Assembly: GCF_030296615.1 (NCBI RefSeq)
Contig: NZ_AP027732.1
Location: 2,671,042 to 2,735,041 of the forward strand
Direction of reading: 5' to 3'
Length of the DNA stretch: 64,000 nt
Source: Frondihabitans sucicola
Lineage (GTDB): Bacteria > Actinomycetota > Actinomycetes > Actinomycetales > Microbacteriaceae
The notes under the pieces were generated by a model that saw only the letters and a list, made by a program, of their open reading frames with translations, ran no database searches and was not told the DNA's origin. Below, piece after piece: positions 60,231 through 64,000 of this stretch; position 1 is the first letter of the stretch, and the number at the start of each line of letters is the position of its first letter. The position numbers and the translations under genes are program-made.

Positions 60231-62564
60231 TCAGCCGCCGCTGACGCGGTAGACGTCGTACACCGCGTCGATGCGGCGAACCGCATTGAGGACGCGGTCG
60301 AGGTGGGTGGTGTCGCCCATCTCGAAGACGAACCGGCTCAGGGCGAGCCGCTCGGACGACGTCGAGACCGTGGCCGACAGGATGTTGACGTGGTGCTCGG
60401 ACAGGACGCGGGTGACGTCGGAGAGCAGCCCCGACCGATCGAGGGCTTCGATCTGGATCTGCACCAGGAACACGCTCTTCGACGACGGAGCCCAGGAGAC
60501 GTCGATCATCCGCTCGGGTTCGTTCATCAGGCTCTGCACGTTGTGACAGGTCGCCTGGTGGACGCTGACGCCCTGGCCGCGAGTGATGAAGCCGACGATC
60601 TGGTCGCCGGGCACCGGAGTGCAGCACTTGGCGAGCTTGACGAGGATGTCGGGTGCGCCGCGGACGAGCACGCCGGAGTCGCTGTTGCGGATCGGGCGCT
60701 GTCGACCCTTCGAGGGGAACTCGAGGTCGAGGTCGGTGTCGTCGTCGGTCTGGGTCTGGACGGCCGCGAGGATCTTCTCGATCACCGACTGCGTCGAGAT
60801 GTGCCCCTCGCCCACCGCGGCGTAGAGGGCCGTGATGTCGTCATAGCGCATTGCTGCAGCCACCTCGGCGATGGAGTCTTGGCTCATCAGCTTCTGCAGC
60901 GGGAGGTTCTGCTTGCGCATGGCCCGCGCGATCGCGTCTTTGCCCTGCTCGACGGCCTCGTCGCGGCGCTCTTTCGTGAACCACTGGCGGATCTTGTTGC
61001 GCGCCCGCGGACTCTTGACGAACGCCAGCCAGTCTTGGGACGGGCCGGAGTCGGGATTCTTCGACGTGAAGACCTCGACGACGTCGCCGGAGGTGAGCGT
61101 CGACTCGAGTGGCACGAGGCGGCCGTTGACCTTGGCGCCCATCGTGCGGTGGCCGACCTCGGTGTGGACGGCGTAGGCGAAATCGACGGGCGTGGCCCCG
61201 TTCGGAAGGCCGATGACCTTGCCCTGCGGCGTGAAGACGTAGACCTCTTTGGCGCCGATCTCGAACCGCAGGCTGTCGAGGAACTCGCCCGGGTCGGCGG
61301 TTTCGGCCTGCCAGTCGGAGATGTGCGCCAGCCACGCCATGTCGGTCTCGGTCTTGGGGTCGTTCTGGGAGTCGCGGCCCCCGTTCATCCGCTGCTTGTA
61401 CTTCCAGTGCGCGGCGACACCGAACTCGGCACGCTGATGCATCTCGTGCGTGCGGATCTGGATCTCGACCGGACGACCCTTGGGGCCGATCACGGTGGTG
61501 TGCAGCGACTGGTAGAGGTTGAACTTCGGGGTCGCAATATAGTCTTTGAACCGGCCGGGGATGGGGTTCCAGCGGGCGTGGATCGAGCCCAGCACGGCGT
61601 AGCAGTCGCGCAGGCTGTTCACGAGCACGCGGATGCCGACGAGGTCGTAGATCTCGTCGAACTCACGACCGCGGACGATCATCTTCTGATAGATCGAGTA
61701 GTACTGCTTAGGGCGGCCGACCACGTCGCCCCGGATCTTCGACGACTTGAGGTCGCTCTTGACGACGTTGATGACGTTCTGCACGAACTGCTCGCGCTGC
61801 GGCGTGCGCTGCTTGACCAGGCTGTCGATCTCGACGTAGAGCTTCGGGTGGAGCACCGCGAACGAGAGGTCTTCGAGCTCCCACTTGATCGTCTGGATCC
61901 CGAGCCGATGCGCCAGCGGAGCGTAGATCTCGAGCGTCTCGGTCGCCTTCCGCGTCGCCGACTCGGACTCGACGAAGCCCCAGGTGCGGGCGTTGTGGAG
62001 TCGGTCGGCGAGCTTGATGACGAGCACTCGGATGTCTTTCGACATGGCGACGACCATCTTGCGGACGGTCTCGGCCTGGGCGCTGTTGCCGTACTTCAGC
62101 TTGTCGAGCTTGGTGACTCCGTCGACCAGCATCGCGATCTCGTCGCCGAAGTCGGCCCGGAGCATCTCGAGCGTGTAGTCGGTGTCTTCGACCGTGTCGT
62201 GCAGCAGCGCCGCGGCGATGGTCTTGGCGCCGATGCCGAGGTCGGCCAGGATCTGCGCGACCGCGACCGGGTGCGTGATGTACGGTTCGCCGCTCTTGCG
62301 GAGCTGACCGGCGTGTGCCTTCTCGGCCGTGACGTAAGCGCGGTCGATGATCGAGAGGTCGACCTTGGGATGGTGCATGCGCACCGTCTTGATGAGGCGA
62401 TCGACGGCACCTGCCGGCTGGCTGCGGGAGAACAGACGCGGGAGGAGGGTGCGAAGGGACGCGGCGTTCTGGACGGGGGCCGGAGAGGAGGCTCCGGGCC
62501 CGGAACGGACCGGACCGGCCTCGCCGGGCGCAGAGGTGTCTGTCGTGGTGATGTCAGTCGTCAT
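60231..62564 (-). CDS. rel: Bifunctional (p)ppGpp synthetase/hydrolase
   Basis: Long RSH protein of 777 residues controlling the stringent response. It has an HD hydrolase domain with LLHDTVEDTDY, then a synthetase domain (RGREFDEIYDLVGIRVLV, DYIATPKFNLYQSLHTTV). A TGS domain (VYVFTPQGKVIGLPNGA), the CC motif (VKLAKCCTPVPGD) and a C-terminal ACT domain follow. The HD motif is intact, so hydrolase activity is expected. It is placed after secD-secF-rhodanese, close to the order in related genomes. Confidence 0.96.
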   Translation of the reverse strand: MTTDITTTDTSAPGEAGPVRSGPGASSPAPVQNAASLRTLLPRLFSRSQPAGAVDRLIKTVRMHHPKVDLSIIDRAYVTAEKAHAGQLRKSGEPYITHPVAVAQILADLGIGAKTIAAALLHDTVEDTDYTLEMLRADFGDEIAMLVDGVTKLDKLKYGNSAQAETVRKMVVAMSKDIRVLVIKLADRLHNARTWGFVESESATRKATETLEIYAPLAHRLGIQTIKWELEDLSFAVLHPKLYVEIDSLVKQRTPQREQFVQNVINVVKSDLKSSKIRGDVVGRPKQYYSIYQKMIVRGREFDEIYDLVGIRVLVNSLRDCYAVLGSIHARWNPIPGRFKDYIATPKFNLYQSLHTTVIGPKGRPVEIQIRTHEMHQRAEFGVAAHWKYKQRMNGGRDSQNDPKTETDMAWLAHISDWQAETADPGEFLDSLRFEIGAKEVYVFTPQGKVIGLPNGATPVDFAYAVHTEVGHRTMGAKVNGRLVPLESTLTSGDVVEVFTSKNPDSGPSQDWLAFVKSPRARNKIRQWFTKERRDEAVEQGKDAIARAMRKQNLPLQKLMSQDSIAEVAAAMRYDDITALYAAVGEGHISTQSVIEKILAAVQTQTDDDTDLDLEFPSKGRQRPIRNSDSGVLVRGAPDILVKLAKCCTPVPGDQIVGFITRGQGVSVHQATCHNVQSLMNEPERMIDVSWAPSSKSVFLVQIQIEALDRSGLLSDVTRVLSEHHVNILSATVSTSSERLALSRFVFEMGDTTHLDRVLNAVRRIDAVYDVYRVSGG

Positions 62565-62612
62565 CCGCGCCCACTCTCGTCTCGAGTCGAAACTCCAGGA
62601 TAGTCGTCCCGG

Positions 62613-62954
62613 TCAGCCGACAGACGGTGCGGAGCCGTTCTCGCTGGTCAGTTCGCCGTCAGCGTCGTGCCAGGCGACCATGCCGCCGAGCACGTCGACC
62701 GCGTCGAAGCCGTTTCGGCGAAGCGCCGCAGTGACCTGCGCGGAGCGACCGCCGAGGTGGCAGACGACGAGCACCTCGCGGTCGTCGGGCACCTCGGCCA
62801 CGCGCGCGTTCAGCTCGGACATCGGAAGCAGATGCGCGTCGGGCGCGTGACCCGCATCCCATTCGTGCTGCTCCCGCACGTCGAGCAGGTAGGCCCCCTG
62901 CGAGACGGCCGAGATCGCCTCCTGTGCGGTGATCGCCTGACGCTCGTCGCTCAC
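62613..62954 (-). CDS. Rhodanese-like domain protein
   Basis: A 113-residue single rhodanese domain (LLDVREQHEWDAGHAP, VVCHLGGRSAQV with the catalytic Cys, then LGGMVAWHDADGEL). It could transfer sulfane sulfur; the acceptor is unknown. The ATG overlaps the secF stop (ATGA), so it is cotranscribed with secDF. Confidence 0.9.
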   Translation of the reverse strand: MSDERQAITAQEAISAVSQGAYLLDVREQHEWDAGHAPDAHLLPMSELNARVAEVPDDREVLVVCHLGGRSAQVTAALRRNGFDAVDVLGGMVAWHDADGELTSENGSAPSVG

Positions 62955-63943
62955 GAGGTGACCTCGAGCTTGGACTTGGAGTCGGTCTTCTTGGCGTCGG
63001 CCTTCTTGACGAGGGTCTCGTGACCGCGGATCTGCGCGTAGACCGGGGCAGCGATGAAGATCGTCGAGTAGGTACCCACCAGGATGCCGATGAACAGCGA
63101 GAGCGAGATGTCGCGCAGGGTGCCGGCGCCGAGGAGCAGAGACCCGATGAAGAGGATCGCGGCGACTGGCAGCAGGGCGACGACCGAGGTGTTGATCGAG
63201 CGCACGAGGGTCTGGTTGACGGCGAGGTTCACGGATTCGCCGAAGGTGCGGGCCGAGCCGTTCTTGTCTTCTGCGTTGTTCTCACGGATCTTGTCGAAGA
63301 CCACGACGGTGTCGTAGAGCGAGTAGCCGAGGATGGTCAGGAAGCCGATCACCGCCGCCGGCGAGACCTGGAACCCGAGGACGCCGTAGACACCGGCGGT
63401 GATCACGAGGTCGTGGATCAGGGACACCATGGCCGCGGCCGCCATCTTCCAGGTCCGGAAGTAGATGGTCATGAAGATGGCCGCCAGGATCAGGAAGATC
63501 ACGAGACCGCGGATGGCCTGCGTCGTGATGTCACCGCCCCAGGTCGCACCGATGAACGAGGTCGCGACGTCTTTGGCGGGAACGTCGTAGGCCTTAGCCA
63601 GCTGGTCGCCCAGCGCATCGGTCTGCTTGGTGGTGAGCTGGTTGGTCTGAACGCGCACCGTGTTGCCGGCCACCGTCGATACGAGCGGCGTGGCCGTCGA
63701 GTCGAACTTCGTGACGGTGTCGACCGCGATGGTCTGATCGGGGTTCTTCAGCCCGGAGATCTGGAACTCGCTGCCGCCGGTGAAGTCGATGCTGAACTGG
63801 AAGCCGCCGCGCGCGAACGGGATGATGACCGAGGCCAGCACCATGAAGATCGCGATCGCATACCAGATCTTCCGTCGGCCGACGATGTTGTACGAGCGTG
63901 CCCCGGTGTAAAGGTCGTTTCCGAATTTGGAGAAGCTGGCCAT
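62951..63943 (-). CDS. secF: Protein translocase subunit SecF
   Basis: With SecD it uses the proton gradient to complete protein export. The 330-residue protein has an N-terminal TM and periplasmic loop (FSIDFTGGSEFQI). Five further TM helices include GFLTILGYSLYDTVVVFDKIRENNA and VNQTLVRSINTSVVALLPV. The acidic/Lys-rich tail is normal. The ATG overlaps the secD stop (TGATG). Confidence 0.97.
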   Translation of the reverse strand: MASFSKFGNDLYTGARSYNIVGRRKIWYAIAIFMVLASVIIPFARGGFQFSIDFTGGSEFQISGLKNPDQTIAVDTVTKFDSTATPLVSTVAGNTVRVQTNQLTTKQTDALGDQLAKAYDVPAKDVATSFIGATWGGDITTQAIRGLVIFLILAAIFMTIYFRTWKMAAAAMVSLIHDLVITAGVYGVLGFQVSPAAVIGFLTILGYSLYDTVVVFDKIRENNAEDKNGSARTFGESVNLAVNQTLVRSINTSVVALLPVAAILFIGSLLLGAGTLRDISLSLFIGILVGTYSTIFIAAPVYAQIRGHETLVKKADAKKTDSKSKLEVTS

Positions 63944-64000
63944 CAGGAATCCTTCTCGGACGTGGTGCCTTGGGTTTTTTCTGACGCAGCCTCTTTCGCC
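63943..64000 (-). CDS. secD: C-terminal end of SecD (cut by window edge)
   Basis: The last 18 or so codons read KEAASEKTQGTTSEKDS and stop at the TGA that overlaps secF. The identity is inferred from the fixed secD-secF order and the hydrophilic tail; the rest lies beyond the window. Confidence 0.75.
   Translation of the reverse strand, partial: AKEAASEKTQGTTSEKDS

Overview
The window is 64 kb of high-GC DNA (roughly two-thirds G+C) carrying a dense, mostly minus-strand set of core genes. The organism is inferred to be an actinobacterium, most likely in the family Microbacteriaceae. The evidence is an ANTAR-type response regulator, a mycobacterial-IHF-like domain, a PriA without helicase motifs, an HGxxPAAW-type small protein inside the trp operon, and the actinobacterial order pyrR-pyrB-pyrC-(membrane protein)-carA-carB-pyrF. 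The genus cannot be decided from sequence reading alone. No prophage, insertion sequence, CRISPR array or rRNA was seen, and no gene-free stretch exceeds 300 bases.

Layout. 0-4.4 kb: epoxide-hydrolase-like gene (cut by the window edge), pdtaR-like regulator, tRNA-Leu(CAA), cold-shock gene cspA on the plus strand with a duplicated terminator block, a small membrane protein and pyruvate kinase. 4.5-20.3 kb: gltBD, lgt, then trpA-trpB-trpC-two small membrane proteins-trpE joined to hisI-hisF-hisG-hisE and rpe. 20.4-26.1 kb: rsmB, fmt, priA, metK. 26.2-36.7 kb: a GNAT gene (+), rpoZ, a fused mihF-gmk gene, and the whole pyrimidine operon with a PyrR-binding hairpin in front of pyrR. 36.7-39.9 kb: accessory genes (PH-like membrane protein, ECF sigma factor with a membrane partner, osmC with a MarR regulator). 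40-41 kb: nusB, efp. 41-45.6 kb: a second accessory set (membrane protein, SDR, dienelactone-hydrolase-like protein, acyltransferase-3/SGNH protein). 45.6-64 kb: aroQ-aroB-aroK-aroC, mltG, ruvX, alaS, rpsD, rarA, a membrane-anchored cyclophilin, a DUF349 protein, an AbiEi-like protein, a VOC/AraC pair, the (p)ppGpp enzyme Rel, a rhodanese, secF and the last codons of secD.

Many operon genes overlap by ATGA, GTGA or TGATG, so translation is tightly coupled through the his-trp, pyr-car and aro blocks. The two accessory sets lie between genes (aroQ, efp, nusB, pyrR) that are usually close neighbours in related genomes.

Two window-wide features matter to any reader. First, at least 12 genes, most of them essential-type housekeeping genes, carry 1- or 2-nt deletions, nearly always in a G or C run. 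No G or C run longer than five was found anywhere. This looks like systematic sequencing or base-calling error rather than gene decay, so those genes are annotated here at full length with the shift positions given. Second, the octamer GCAGGATC (either strand) occurs about 36 times by eye count where only two to three are expected from base composition, often spelled with codons that are rare in this DNA. It may be a genome-wide signal word.
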